DNA of 64,000 nucleotides, taken from contig KN817585.1 of assembly GCA_000827495.1 (NCBI GenBank), positions 62,001 through 126,000 on the forward strand. The letters are read 5' to 3'. The notes beneath the pieces were generated by a model. That model was given only the letters and a program-made list of their open reading frames with translations. It was not told the origin of the DNA and did no database searches. Position numbers and translations under genes: made by a program. This document shows positions 12,301-23,575 of this stretch, piece after piece (within the stretch, counting starts at the first letter, position 1; each line of letters starts with the position of its first letter). The DNA is from Hypholoma sublateritium FD-334 SS-4 (taxonomy: Eukaryota; Basidiomycota; Agaricomycetes; Agaricales; Strophariaceae).

Positions 12301-13380
12301 TTAAGGTTTATGGGCGACTGTGCTTGTTCGAGCTATGTATGTAATGGGCTGCGGGCCGGGGCCGGCGGCGTCGAGCACGCGGAGAGCACGGAGGATGGGG
12401 GGCACGGAGATGGCGACCAAGGGGTGTGGGGGAGGGGTGAAGAGGGTGGGGGGGAAGGGGGCAGGGAGGCGTGCGGCCGAGGCAGGCGTGCGTGCCATGC
12501 ATGGAGATGCGCATACGCGCGGGCGGGCGGACATGCTTACTTGCGTTACGAGCCACGGCCGTGCTGTCGTGCGGCGCCCATTGCGCGTGTCGGGTGCGGT
12601 CGCGGAGGGCCGTAAGGCGATGGCGGGCGCGCACTGGCAGTGCGTGATTATCGCGCTCAGATGTGGTGTGGGTGTTCTATCGTGGTGTTGTACTAGATCA
12701 TGTATCGGGGCGCGCGATATATGCGCGCGTGGTATTCAGCCGACGGCTTCATTCGTGTTGTCCTGGACTCGTCGGGCGCGCGTCAGGCGCGCTGGTGCCG
12801 GCGGCTTGTGCGCCTGTCCGTGCTTGCTTTGCTTGCCTGCGGGAGGGAGTAGGAGGGTGGGGACGGGCGGTTGTCGTTCGGGCGGGACGCTGGGGGTGGA
12901 AACACTGCGAGGTGCGGAAGGTGACAGGAGGGGAAGGGGCGGGGTGGGCGGGCGCGCGCCGGTGGTACGTGCGTGCATGCAGGGGCACTCGGTCTGACGC
13001 TGAGCTCGACGATCGAGCGCGGCAGGCGGGCGGAGGGAGGGGGTGGAAGGAGGAGAAGAGGCGTGCGCGCGCTGGGTTGGGCAGGCGCACGGCTGCGTGC
13101 GGAGGGCGGTCGGGCACCGGACGCGCGCCGGCGCGCGTGTCCGGGCACTCTAGGGGAAGAAGAGGAACGTGGGGGGCTGGGCGGGGGGCTTTATACACCG
13201 CGCGGCAGATAGGATAGACGCCCGTGCGCCGCGTGCGCTGGGCGCTGCGCATATTTGCGGGATGCCGAGGGGCGGGTATGGCATACCGCATAACACTGAC
13301 AGCGGAGCGCCAGCACGTCACGCCGATAGAGATTGTCGGGGGGGTGTATCAATAATTAACGGCCGTTAGGCGCCAACCGC
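9341..13380. repeat. Tract of decayed, GC-rich interspersed repeats
   Basis: A 4-kb tract with no credible gene but internal similarity. The block at 10442-10549 (GCGTCTTATGCGCC, later CTTTCAAGGTGATATGGA) recurs diverged at about 10892-10999 and in part at 12789-12835. A 22-base string is identical at 10309-10330 and 12738-12759. The string GATAAGGCGCCG recurs near 12086 and 12187, each followed by a similar TGTTA(G/A)(A/G)GTT-ATG stretch. Short simple repeats include (CACACG)n at 11645-11668. Copies are 70-90% alike by eye, so the array is old. Many long frames appear on both strands because the sequence is GC-rich and stop-poor; they lack motifs and splice logic. Confidence 0.6.
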
Positions 13381-14296
13381 CCGCGGCGTGCGCATGCTTA
13401 CTTCCCCCTTCCTTCCTTCCTCGTATGTATGAAGGGCTGCATTATCGCAGCCGGCGATCGCGGAATGGGGGCTGCTGCGAATGCGGGGGCCCATCGGTGG
13501 CATGCTGCCTGCGTGGGGGGCGAAAATAGCTAGTTCGCCTGCACTGCTCGACGGCGACAGCTCTATTGGACGCACGTCGCCGGGCCCGGTGCACAGAGAG
13601 CCCGGCGGCGGCGCGGGGCAGGGACCGACTGTGTTCTGTGCAGATTAGATAGCGGCGCGACGCCTGCACGAGGGCCGCAGACGGACGAACGGCCGCACCC
13701 TGCCTGCACGGAGCTGCTGCGACCACCTGCCTATTTTGGGCGCTGCGTTTGGCTGCGTCTCCGTGGGAATGCGCCCCGGGGGCCCTCCCCCCACCCCTGC
13801 TGGGCCCGGGCAGGATTGGGTGCCCCACGCGAGGGGGTCCTTTGGGCTGGGAGATAGATAGATCGATAGACGGACGGACGGACAGCCTTGGGGATAGCCA
13901 GCGGACGCGCTATATATATCGCGCACCGGGGAATGCGGGCGGGCGCCGAGGCGTGTCCGGGGTCCGCGCGGTGTGTGGGTATTAACGGCACCACCCCAAA
14001 CGGAATGCATAAAAAAAACGCGCGAGGTCGTACGACGGGACCGCCTTTTGTCTGCATTGGCCCTCCACCCCCTGTGCTTCGACGCCCCCCCCACCCCTGC
14101 TGCTGCTGCCCCCGTCGTCGTTGTTGTCGTCGACTCCCGGCTGCACATAGTAGACTCGCACGGCGCCGTCGTCGTCGTCGCCCCTTTTCGCCAGCGCAGC
14201 CCCTGGCTGCTGACTGACTGACTGACACCAACCACCCCCCCCCACATCCACCACCACCAACACACCACCACCCACCCAACAAACCACACACCAACG
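13381..14296. promoter_or_regulatory. GC-rich upstream region of HMG-CoA reductase with simple repeats
   Basis: Non-coding DNA upstream of the reductase start. It contains a tetranucleotide tract (GATA/GACG units) near 13854-13880, GTC/GTT triplet tracts near 14110-14180, TGACTGACTGAC at 14211-14224 and a pyrimidine/CCACC-rich leader from 14225 to the ATG at 14297. CT/CA-rich leaders just upstream of the start are common in fungal genes. Long reverse-strand frames here are explained by the GC-rich triplet tracts. Confidence 0.5.
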
Positions 14297-17200
14297 ATGC
14301 GCGCGCTCTTCCGCCCCTTCGCGCTGCACGCAGCCTACACCCCCATCGAGACCATCGTCTTCTTCTGCATCCTCGGCACCCTGTGCTACTTCCACATCCT
14401 CTCCGCGATCAAGCACTCCGCGTTCCTCGACCCCGCCGCGCACGCGCAGGCGCCGCTCGTCCTGCGCCCCGCGTGGGCCGTGCACCGCGCGGGCGCGTGG
14501 GTCGGCGTCCGTGAGGCCGTCTGGGCGGGCGCGGCGAAGGCCCGCAAGCACGGCGAGGCGCATGGGGAGGAGGGCGGCGATGAGGTGCTGGAGATGCAGC
14601 AGGTCGTGGTGCAGCTCGACGCGGCGCGCCCGAAGTTCATGGAGGTGCGTCTCCCCCCCCTTCTCTTATTCTCCTAGGCGGGCTTGCTGGCTGACACACA
14701 CGCACACAGGCAGCGGAGTACCACGCGCTCTCCCTCGCGCACGGGCCCCTCGCGCGCGCGGTGCACAACCTCAGCGCGCACCTCACCACGGCGTTCGCCA
14801 CGCCGTCCGGGCGCACGTACGCGGACGTGTGCTACACGGGGGGCAATGCGTGCTTCGACGCGCAGCAGAGCGGCGCGCGCACGTTCGTGCAGACGCTCGC
14901 GTTCCGCCCCGGCGCGCGGGAGGCGTTCGTCAGCGCGCTCACACATGACGACGCCGCGCGCGCACCGCGCTCCTTCCCCGCGGGCGCCCTCGGCGTGCGC
15001 TTCGACGCCGACCCCGCGCGCGCCACCGACTTGCCGCCAGCCCGGGCGGGGAACGGGCGCTGGGCGGCGTACGCCGCGCGCGCGCTCGTCGTGCGCTTCT
15101 GGGACCTCGCGCGGAAGGCGGACTCGCTCGACATCGTGCTCATCCTCGCGGGGTACGTCCTCATGCACACCACGTTCTACCTCCTCCTCGTGCGCTCGCG
15201 CGCGCTCGGCTCGTCCTTCTGGCTCCCTCTAGCGATCCTGAGCTCGGCGGTGCTCGCGCTGCTCATCGCGCTCCCCATCGCCATGGCGCTGCGGATCCCG
15301 ATCGACGTCGTGGCGCTGACGGAGGCGCTGCCGTTTCTGGTGTGCACGGTGGGGTTCGACAAGCCGCTGAGGCTCGCGCGGGCGGTGTTTTTGCACCCGC
15401 ATTTGACGGTGCCGCCCGCGGATAACACGCCGGGGTACCCTGCGGCGCCGACGACGCCGAAAACGGCCCTCGCTCCTCCGCCCTCCTCCGCCTTCAATAA
15501 CAACAACAACAACAACACGCACGGCCAGCTCAAGCCCGCGCCGAAGATCATCACCGAGTCGCTCACCCTCGTCTACGCGCCGATCATCCGCGACTACGTA
15601 TTGGAGGTCGCCGTCCTCACCGTCGGCGCCTACAGCAAAGTGGGCGGGCTGAGGGAGGTGTGCGCGCTGGCGGCGCTGTTGCTTGCGGTGGACTGTGGGC
15701 TGATGTGCACGTATTTGGCGGCGATTTTCGGGGTTATGGTTGAGGTGCGTTTTTTGGAGGTTTTGGGTTGGGTTTTGCATTTTTGGTTGGGTTTTTTTTG
15801 TGTTTTTTTTGATTGGGTTTTGGGGGACGGGGCGGACGAATGGTCGGCGCGCGTGGGCACGCGCGGTGCGCACGCTTACTGCGCCGTGCGGTCATCAACG
15901 CGTCATGGCCTGGACCCTTCCTTCCTTATCGGGCCGGGCCGCCTATTGTCTCGCCTATTCTCGTTCTGCAGTGCACCAGTGCATTCCAGTGCAGTGCATT
16001 GGGTGCCGGATCTTGCGCGCGGTGGGTCTGGGCTGGACAGCTTTTTGTTGTTGGATGGATGGCTTGATCGTGCGTCGATGCGGTGGGCTAGGATGGGGTG
16101 GATGGTTTAGGATGTGTTGGGGTGCCCCCGGGGAGTCCTGTGCACCGGAGGCGGGGTGCAGGTCGGCGATTGCTCTGCCCGCTGTCAGGCGCGCCATTTT
16201 TATCTAGCTTCTTCGTCTTGCTTTTTACTTTTTGGTTGGACGCCGGACGTGGGGCGCGATCGTCCGGTCATGCGTTCCTTCTACACCGGGACACTCACGC
16301 CCGGTGCCTTCCTTCCTTCCTCCGCTTCGCACGCACCGTCTCGGGCATCGCTGACACCCCCTCCCCTTCGCAGGTCCGCCGAATCAAGGAAGTCCGCGCG
16401 ATGACGCGCAGCCGGTCGAACTCCATCTCCTCCTCCGCCTCGTCCGCGCTCACCGCGAAGCGGCCGAGCGCCATGGCGCGCTCGGCGACGGGCCTGCTGC
16501 CGCAGCAGCCAAAGGCGAAGACGCTGCGGCAGCGCGTGAAGAGCGCGCTGCTCGGCGGGGAGAAGGGCAGCGGGCTCGGGTATGGATATGCATATCCCGG
16601 GGGGAGCAGGGCGAGTGCGCGTAGGAGTGTAGGGAAGGCGGGCGCGGGCACGGGGGGGAGGCAGGAGAATCCGGTGGCGCGGCTGAAGTTGTTGTTGGTA
16701 TGTCTTTTTTTGTGTGTGTCCTGGTGGGGAGGTGCTGATTGGGTTGGGGGCGGTAGATCGCGTCGTTCCTGACGCTGCACATCCTGAACCTGATCACGCC
16801 GCTGACGCCCGCGCGGCACGCGGCGCTCGCGCCCGCCGCGCCGCAGGTGAACGTGCGCAAGGTCGACATCACCGCCGCGGGCCTGCGCGCCGTGCTCGAT
16901 GCGCTCGTCGCCGCCTCTGCCCCTGCGGCGCCTGCGCTGCCGGCGAACGACAGCGCGGACCCCGAGCCAGACGCGGAGGACGGCGCGGACGCGCGCGGGG
17001 AGATCTTCGTCAAGGTGCTCCCGCCCGTGTACCTGCGCGCGGTGCTGACGCCTGCGTTCCTCGCTGCCACGCACCCCGGCGACGCGCTTGGCGCGGCTGG
17101 TGGGGATGTGAGTGGGGGAAGCAGTGGGGCGACGCTGCGCGCGCGGCTCCCGAAGAGCCCGCCCGAGCGCGTGGAGGCGTTCATGAGCGCGTGGACGCGC

Positions 17201-19275
17201 CTCGTCGGCGACCCGATCATGAGCAAGTGGATCACGATCCTGCTCGCGATCAGCATCATGCTCAACGGGTACCTCCTCAAGGGCATCGCGGCGGGCGTCG
17301 TCGGCGTGCGCCTCGGGACGTTCGCGACGGCGCGCGGGGCGGTGCGGTTCGAGGACGAGCATGAAAGGGAGGGCGAGGAGAAGGACGCGGTGGTGGTGGT
17401 TGCTGCGCCGGCGCCGAAGCCGCGGGCGGTGAAGGCCGTGGATGTGGATGTAGATGCGCCGCGGACGGTGTACGCCGCCCCCGCGGAGGTGCGCATCGCA
17501 CCGCAGTCCGCGCCGCGCGTCGTCGTGCCCGCGGTGCCGACCTTCACGCTCGAGGACGTCGACAAGAAGCTGCAGATCGCCAAGGCGCACGAGCGCCGCC
17601 TCGCGCTCGACGGAGGCGCGCTCGCGACGCCGCCGTCGTCGTCCTCGGACACGTCGGAGGACGCCGGCCCGGTGGCGGGCGTGCGGTCGCTCGAGGAGTG
17701 CATCGACGTGTTTGAGAACGGGCCGCGCCCGCTTAGCGCGGCGCTTGCGCTGCTGAATGATGAGGAGGTGATTCTGCTTGCGCAGAATGGGAAGATCGCG
17801 GCGTATGCGCTGGAGAAGGTGCTGGGCATAAGCGAGCTCGAGCGCGCGGTGAGGATTCGGCGGGCGCTGATCTGTGAGTCTTTATTGGTTTTTGGAGGTC
17901 AGCAGCGAGCTGATAATTTTTTTTGACTTGTAGCGCGCGCCTCGAAGACGCAGACACTCGAGTCGTCGGACATCCCGCTCGCGAACTACGACTACTCGCG
18001 CGTTCTCGGCGCGTGCTGCGAGAACGTCGTCGGCTACATCCCGCTCCCGCTCGGCATCGCCGGCCCGCTGAACGTCGACGGCAACCTGTACCCGATCCCG
18101 ATGGCGACCGCGGAGGGCACGCTCGTCGCGTCGACGTCGCGCGGGTGCAAGGCGCTCAACGCGGGCGGCGGCGTGACGACGGTGCTCACCCAGGACGCGA
18201 TGACGCGCGGGCCCGCGATCGACTTCCCCACCATCACGATGGCCGCGCACGCGAAGATGTGGATCGACGGCGGCGAGGGGTACGCGGTGCTCAAGGCCGC
18301 GTTCGAGAGCACGTCGCGCTTCGCGAAGCTGAAAGGCGTGAAGACGGCGATGGCGGGGCGCACGCTGTTCGTGCGCTTCGCGACGGCGACGGGCGACGCG
18401 ATGGGGATGAACATGATCTCGAAGGGCACGGAGAAGGCGCTCGAGGCGCTCCAGCTCGAGTACCCCGCGATGGTCGTGCTCGCGCTGTCCGGCAACTACT
18501 GCACGGACAAGAAGCCCGCCGCGATCAACTGGATCGAGGGCCGTGGGAAGAGCGTGGTGGCGGAGGCGGTTATTCCGGGCAGGGTCGTGAAAAGTGTGCT
18601 GAAGACGACGGTCGCGAGCCTCGTGAACTTGAACACGAAGAAGAACCTCGTCGGGAGCGCGATGGCGGGCTCGATTGGGGGGTTCAATGCGCATGCGGCG
18701 AACATCCTCACGGCGATCTTCCTCGCGACGGGCCAGGACCCCGCGCAGAACGTGGAGAGCTCGATGTGCATGACGCTCATGGAGGCGTAAGTCGCCTTTC
18801 TAAAGTGCGTTTGTGTCCTTGCTGAGATTTTTCCAGGATAAACGACGGCGAGGACCTGCTCATGACCGTGTCGATGCCCTGTATCGAAGTCGGCACCGTC
18901 GGCGGCGGCACCGTGCTCGGGCCGCAGCAGGGCGTGCTCGACCTGCTCGGCATGCGCGGCGCGCACCCCACGCACCCCGGCACCAACGCGCAGGCGCTCG
19001 CGCGCCTCATCGCCGCCGCGGTCATGGCCGGCGAGCTCTCGCTCATCAGCGCGCTCGCCGCAGGCCACCTCATCCGCGCGCACATGGCGCACAACCGCAG
19101 CACGACGACGACGCCCGCGGCCTCGGTGCCCGCGACGCCTGGCGTCGAGATCGCGGGTGGGAAGGGCCACGGGCAGCTCGCGCCCGGGGGCGACGCGGAG
19201 AAGGAGCGGGAGAAGGTGCTGGCGCCGCTGACGCCGTCGCCGAGCACGGGCAACCTGCCGTCCTATTCACAATAA
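14297..19275 (+). CDS. hmg1: HMG-CoA reductase, membrane-anchored
   Basis: Reduces HMG-CoA to mevalonate with two NADPH, the committed step of sterol and isoprenoid synthesis, in the ER membrane. Exons: 14297-14644, 14710-15744, 16374-16697, 16757-17873, 17934-18786, 18837-19275; 1371 residues, all junctions in phase. One transmembrane helix lies at about 17-36 and a sterol-sensing-like membrane region at about 254-461, interrupted by a poly-Asn run near 379. Then come a linker and the catalytic domain from about 950. [12 protein letters not shown] starts near 970. The expected catalytic residues are present: Glu 1002 (TAEGTLVAS), Lys 1134 (NYCTDKKP), Asp 1210 (GQDPAQN) and His 1308 (HMAHNRS); NADPH-binding motifs DAMGMNM and GTVGGGT are intact. 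Intron 3 is 629 bases, about ten times the local norm. Base composition is far more GC-rich than flanking genes. Confidence 0.96.
15745..16373 (+). other. Unusually long intron 3 of HMG-CoA reductase
   Basis: Begins GTGCG and ends TTCGCAG. Its first 100 bases are G/T-rich with long T runs (15745-15830). The remainder includes a short repetition of GTGCA around 15970-16000. No coding sequence continues through it: the downstream exon resumes exactly in phase with VRRIKEV. Other introns in this gene are 50-65 bases. It could hold an insertion or a regulatory element; no element boundaries were recognised. Confidence 0.7.
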
Positions 19276-20100
19276 ATGGAGTGGACGGCGGCGCGTGTCG
19301 TCGTGCTTTCCCTACCCACCACCGTCGCCTGCTGCGCGCACGGCGCTCACCCACACACCGATATCGGCGCGCATCCGTAAAATAGCCACCGGCAGGCAGT
19401 CTGTGTCCTGCGTATCATAGACAAGTATACCTAATATCCACCTCGGCGGGCGCACGCCGACCTACACCGCAACATACTCGCCACGCCCAACTACTACCCG
19501 CATCTGCCTCGGCGCATATCATCACTGCTTCATCATGCCCCACCCAGCCATCCACACATACCGGAACGTGCTTATAGACCTATTTTCTGTGCTTCTTTTC
19601 CCACTTTTTTCGAGCCACGTTGGCTTGGCCGTTATTCTTTCGTCCTTCATTTTGGATTATTCTATTGCGCTTCGACCAGCTGAATTATCTTTTCGCGCGT
19701 GCGTATAGTTGGTCGGGCGACGTGTATATGTATGCTTGGGCGACGGCTCGCGAATGCTGAGGCGGCCCCGTTTTTGTAAATTTAAATAAATAGAAGGAGG
19801 ATTGAACTTTATGATGATATTCGATGAATTGTTCAATGAGCGACATGGTGTCTCGCATTTGACTTCTGGTTAGCAGTAATACCTCGCCGGCGCCCATAGG
19901 AATTTGTGAAGGGTTCACTATTGCTGTGAGCTAGTTGAGGAATTAGATGTAAGCTTGGAGGGAAAGCCAACAATGACCTACAGCCATCATGACTCAGGTG
20001 ACGCCGGGGGTGTCCTCGTCCTCGACATCGGTAACCCCTTAAAAAACTTCTGTCAAAATCAAATGACAATCAAAGAAGCGAAATAAACACACTCAAGCTA
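19276..20100. other. 3' region of HMG-CoA reductase
   Basis: Non-coding sequence after the reductase stop. The part from about 19500 to 19900 is clearly repeated, slightly diverged, at about 22078-22480. Shared strings include CGGCGCATATCAT, CCACACATACCGGAACGTGC and TTTAAATAGATAGAAGG-like sequence. This gives an outside marker for the duplicated segment described at 21340-22480. Short minus-strand frames here are not supported. Confidence 0.6.
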
Positions 20101-20489
20101 TCACGGCACCAGCATCGACTCGCGTCCTGCCATATGCGCCGTACGAATTCACCATCGCACTCGGTGAAAACTTGCGTTCCAACTCCCCCCTCGTCTTGAC
20201 TCTCTTCGGCACACCCAAGAATTCAGCCGGCACAGGGATAGCGTCAATCTCCAATCAATCTCCTTCGACGAGTAGGTGCGACCGCTAAGATCTGCAAAGC
20301 AGCAGACGAAGTTGTGTGTTTGGCCCTTGGAGTCGTCGTAGCGAACGATGCTGGCTGGCCTGCTTGTTCCAATTCGACGACGCGGAGAAGAGACTTGGCC
20401 GCCTCTCTGGGGGTGTCGGAGGATTGGTAGATGTTTAGAGCATCGTCGTCGAGCTCGTAGCCGACGAAGACAACGGGGAATCCGCCCAT
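20100..20489 (-). pseudogene. Frameshifted C-terminal relic of an unrecognised protein
   Basis: Read on the minus strand, three overlapping frames form one protein-like chain. It starts GGFPVVFVGYELDDDALN, passes through YDDSKGQTHNFVCCFADLSG and RTYSSKEID, and ends with AIPVPAEFLGVPKRV and SPSAMVNSYGAYGRTRVDAG before a stop near 20102. The second break coincides with an imperfect tandem repeat of about 11 bases (GGAGATTGATT then GGAGATTGACG) at about 20242-20265. Removing one unit would align the reading frames. The first shift lies near 20355. No family was recognised. The chain looks like a once-coding sequence rather than chance, but this is judged by eye. Confidence 0.45.
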
Positions 20490-21336
20490 TATTTCGACTT
20501 GAAGGTGGAAGATAAGGTTAAACGTTAAACGCCGGCGGGTGTCTATTTTATGTTCAGTTATTCGACGAATAACTAGTTTTCTGTATTTAGACTGCGCTAG
20601 CTGCCGAATAACTATGAGCTATATATACACTCTTCCGAATAGACAGTCTAGTCCTTTTTTGGGAACGCACTCCTCCGTCAAGACTCCAGTGGGGTATTCA
20701 AGATAATCAAATTCCTTGACAAATATACGCAAGAAAGGATTGCGAAAATTAGAATGAACTGGATAACTTCTCCAACATAGTCAAGGGCCACGCAATTCTC
20801 GATTCCCAACATTTGAGAGCTCACTGGCTCAGGGTTAGTAAGCATAAATCTTGATTTTATGAGAACATTCTCAATTGGTAGAATGCAGATACCTACCAAT
20901 TTACAAAGTACATCTGAACCATACACTGACGGCCAGTAATAGTTACTACAGATCTGAATAAATTTAATTGTTCCAGTATTTCGTGAATTTAATGGATCAC
21001 TTTATTCTGCGGAGACCACGCTGCGTCTTCGCGCTTCAAGTTCAATACGTAGCGCTTAGCAGCTGCCAGCTTATGACATGATGGTATTGACATCATTCTG
21101 CCTTTGGGGGTTGGTTGGGGGCGCTACCCGAATGACTACTTTTTCACGTCGTTTCAAGTTATTCCCACCACATAACACAGTCCGTAGTTATTCGCAACGA
21201 ATAACTGNATAACGAATAATACTAAAGTTGTATGTACTCCTATTTTATGTCTTGAAGTTGACTGAGACTTTAATTAGGCTGGTCCCCATCCGGCTCTTCG
21301 ATTTCATATTACATATCGGCCACACGTGGTGCTGCT
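20490..21336. other. AT-rich non-coding DNA with palindromic motifs
   Basis: No gene recognised. Two near-identical palindromes with arms AGTTATTCG lie at 20556-20574 and 21186-21206, and a half-site CGAATAACT lies near 20614. The 11-base string CTATTTTATGT occurs at 20543-20553 and again at 21240-21250, bracketing both palindromes. This could be a small insertion with target duplication, but its ends are not inverted copies of each other. One ambiguous base lies at 21207. Confidence 0.4.
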
Positions 21337-21339
21337 AGA

Positions 21340-22480
21340 GGAGTCACGCTGAGGGCACTGCTCGGCGGCGCGGGCACGGATACGCGTATCGCGGGGGGAG
21401 TAGGGCAACTGCGCGTAGGGGCGCGGGGAAGGTGGGCGCGGGGGGAAAGCGGGAAAACCCAGTGGAGAGGCTGAAGTTGTTGCTGGTGCGTTGTTCTTTA
21501 TGTGTGTGGCGACGTGCTGACGCGGCACGCGGCGTCCGCGCCCGCCACGCCGCAGGTGAACCACGGGCCTGTGCGCGGTCCTCAATACCCTCGTCTCCGC
21601 GCCCGCGCCTGCGCACCCGGCGAACGACAGCGCGGACGCCGCCGCGATCAACTGGATCGAGGGCCGGGGGAAGAGCGTCGTTGCCGAGGCGGTCATCCCC
21701 GGCCGAGTCGTGAAAAGTGTGCTGAAGACGACGGTCGCTCGGGAGCGCGATGGCGGGCTCGATCGGCGGGTTCAACGCGTATGCGGCGAACATCCTCACG
21801 CGATCTTGCGACGGACCAGGACCCAGTCCTAGTTCATATAGCGTGTTGTTTTCCGTGCGGCGCGGCGCGCCGCCCACGCACCTGGGCACCAACGCGCAGG
21901 CGCTCGCGCGCATCATCGCAGTCATGGCCGGCCAGCTGTCGCCCATCAACCCTCTCGCTGCGGGCCACCTCATCTGCGCGCACATGGCGCACAACCACAG
22001 CACGACGATGACGCCCGCGACCTCGGTACCCGCGACGCTCGGCGTCGAGGGGGAAGGGCCACGGGTAGCTAGCGCCCGCATCTGAATCGGCGCATATCAT
22101 TACTACTTCGTCATGCCCCACCCGCCCATCCACACATACCGGAACGTGCTTGTGGATCCATTTTCTATGTTTCTTTTCCACATTTTTTTCGAGCGGCGTT
22201 GGTTTGGTCGTTATTTTTTCGTCCTTCATCTTGGCTTATTCTATTGCGCTTCGACCAGCCGAAATATCTCTTTCGCGTGTGCGTATATTTGGTTCAGCGG
22301 CGTGTATATGTATGCCATGGGCGACAACGGCCCGCGAGGGCTCAGCGGAACCCATTTCTTAAATTTAAATAGATAGAAGGGGGATTAGATTTTATGATAT
22401 TTGAAATCTGGAATGAGCGACGTGGGTTTACTCAGCAGTAACCCCCCGCCGCCTGGCGGCCTGTGGCGATAACAAATCTC
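21340..22480 (+). pseudogene. Decayed, internally deleted duplicate of HMG-CoA reductase with its 3' flank
   Basis: Collinear with the intact gene on the same strand. 21349-21500 matches the end of exon 3 plus the start of intron 4 (about 16545-16715). 21515-21640 matches 16799-16960. 21640-21725 matches 18518-18610 ([16 protein letters not shown]). 21740-21800 matches 18653-18715 ([10 protein letters not shown]). 21860-22060 matches 18955-19160 ([22 protein letters not shown]). 22078-22480 matches the 3' flank at 19500-19900. Retained intron sequence shows it came from genomic DNA, not from mRNA. Large internal deletions remove the segments carrying the catalytic Glu and Lys, and the Asp motif is destroyed. 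Frame is lost repeatedly, so it cannot encode an enzyme. Confidence 0.85.
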
Positions 22481-23575
22481 TTGTAGCAGTGTCCGGGGTT
22501 GCAATGGTGTTGCGACCCGATTCACACATTTCCTACAGAACGTCGACGCTGTCCCGTCGCCCTTCCTAAATGTTCCGTATACGGGTCCTTTTTGATCGTA
22601 CGGTCTGACAGTGATCCAGAGGGACCCTTTCATCTGGCTCACAATTTTTGCGCTCTTTCCAGTGACCCAATGATGCAGTGTTTCACTCTCGAAAAAGTCG
22701 AGCAATATATAGTCTGCTTTCCCCCTTCGCCTGCATCCATGCAACATCAGTGGACTATTTTTCACTCGAGTTGGCCCACCCTCGCAATTGGGTGCCAAAT
22801 TCTATTACACATGGGATGTGCATTGCTCGGGCTTCTGTGATCATGATCGGGGATGGTGGAACAAGAAGAAGTCGAAGTCGTGGAACAGGTCGGGATTGGA
22901 CGATACCCTGACCGAGGTAAAGACATTGACGAGGAAGGTCGTGACTCTCAGAACATGCTGTGTGTTCAGTTAATGTAATTTAGGAGACCATTTCGGCATT
23001 ATCGATTATCAGTGAACAGATCTCGGCCAAGTCAGTGTTAGAAGTTTTCTCGTCGCTCTCACACGGCGGAGTCGGAACAATTCGCCCGCAACCTACTGCG
23101 AAACCGTTTCAATCCAGATAACGCAAGCAGCTTCTGACGAGACTCAACCGTGGTAAATAGCCCTAGCGATTGGAGTACGGCCTCTTCAAGCTTCAGCCTG
23201 AGGTTGTACAGGCTCGTACTACTAGGAGGTGTGATGGAGGTGGTAACACTGCGAATACCGGTTGGGGCTTATAGGAAAAGAATTTCAAGGCTGCTCTCGC
23301 TATTTTGACTGAAACTCTCAAACCACAAATGAAATCAGGATAGTAAATGATCAAACGTTGCTCGGAGAGTAGGCCCAAAAAGTTAGAGCGCCACCTTCCT
23401 TATATAGCAATGATATCCATTTTCGATTTATTGATGGCGTTTAGCACATGGTATTTAGCAAAATGGAAATTCTAGCCGCTCTTAATTCTGCGCAGAACTG
23501 GTTTCCATCTCATCTCCTCTGGTGAAGTATGCGCGCACCTCTCCCGTGCAATCATGTAGCCGTGCACTGGGCGCA
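22481..23575. other. Intergenic DNA without a recognisable gene
   Basis: Minus-strand frame 22385-22798 (137 codons) overlaps the end of the duplicated reductase flank and has no recognisable motif. Plus-strand frames at 22499-22840 and 22678-22911 conflict with it. I see no splice-consistent gene. Confidence 0.45.

Noticed and set aside
10715..12997. Several 90-225-codon frames in the GC-rich tract
   Set aside because: Present on both strands at once, low-complexity Arg/Gly/Ala composition, located in repeated DNA.
13645..14563. Long minus-strand reading frames over the reductase promoter and first exon
   Set aside because: They are stop-poor because of GC-rich triplet repeats and run antisense to a certain gene; no domain and no splice logic.
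16295..17829. Frames of 431 and 459 codons antisense to HMG-CoA reductase
   Set aside because: Arg/His- or Ser/Ala-rich translations expected from the complement of high-GC codons; the plus strand carries the conserved enzyme.
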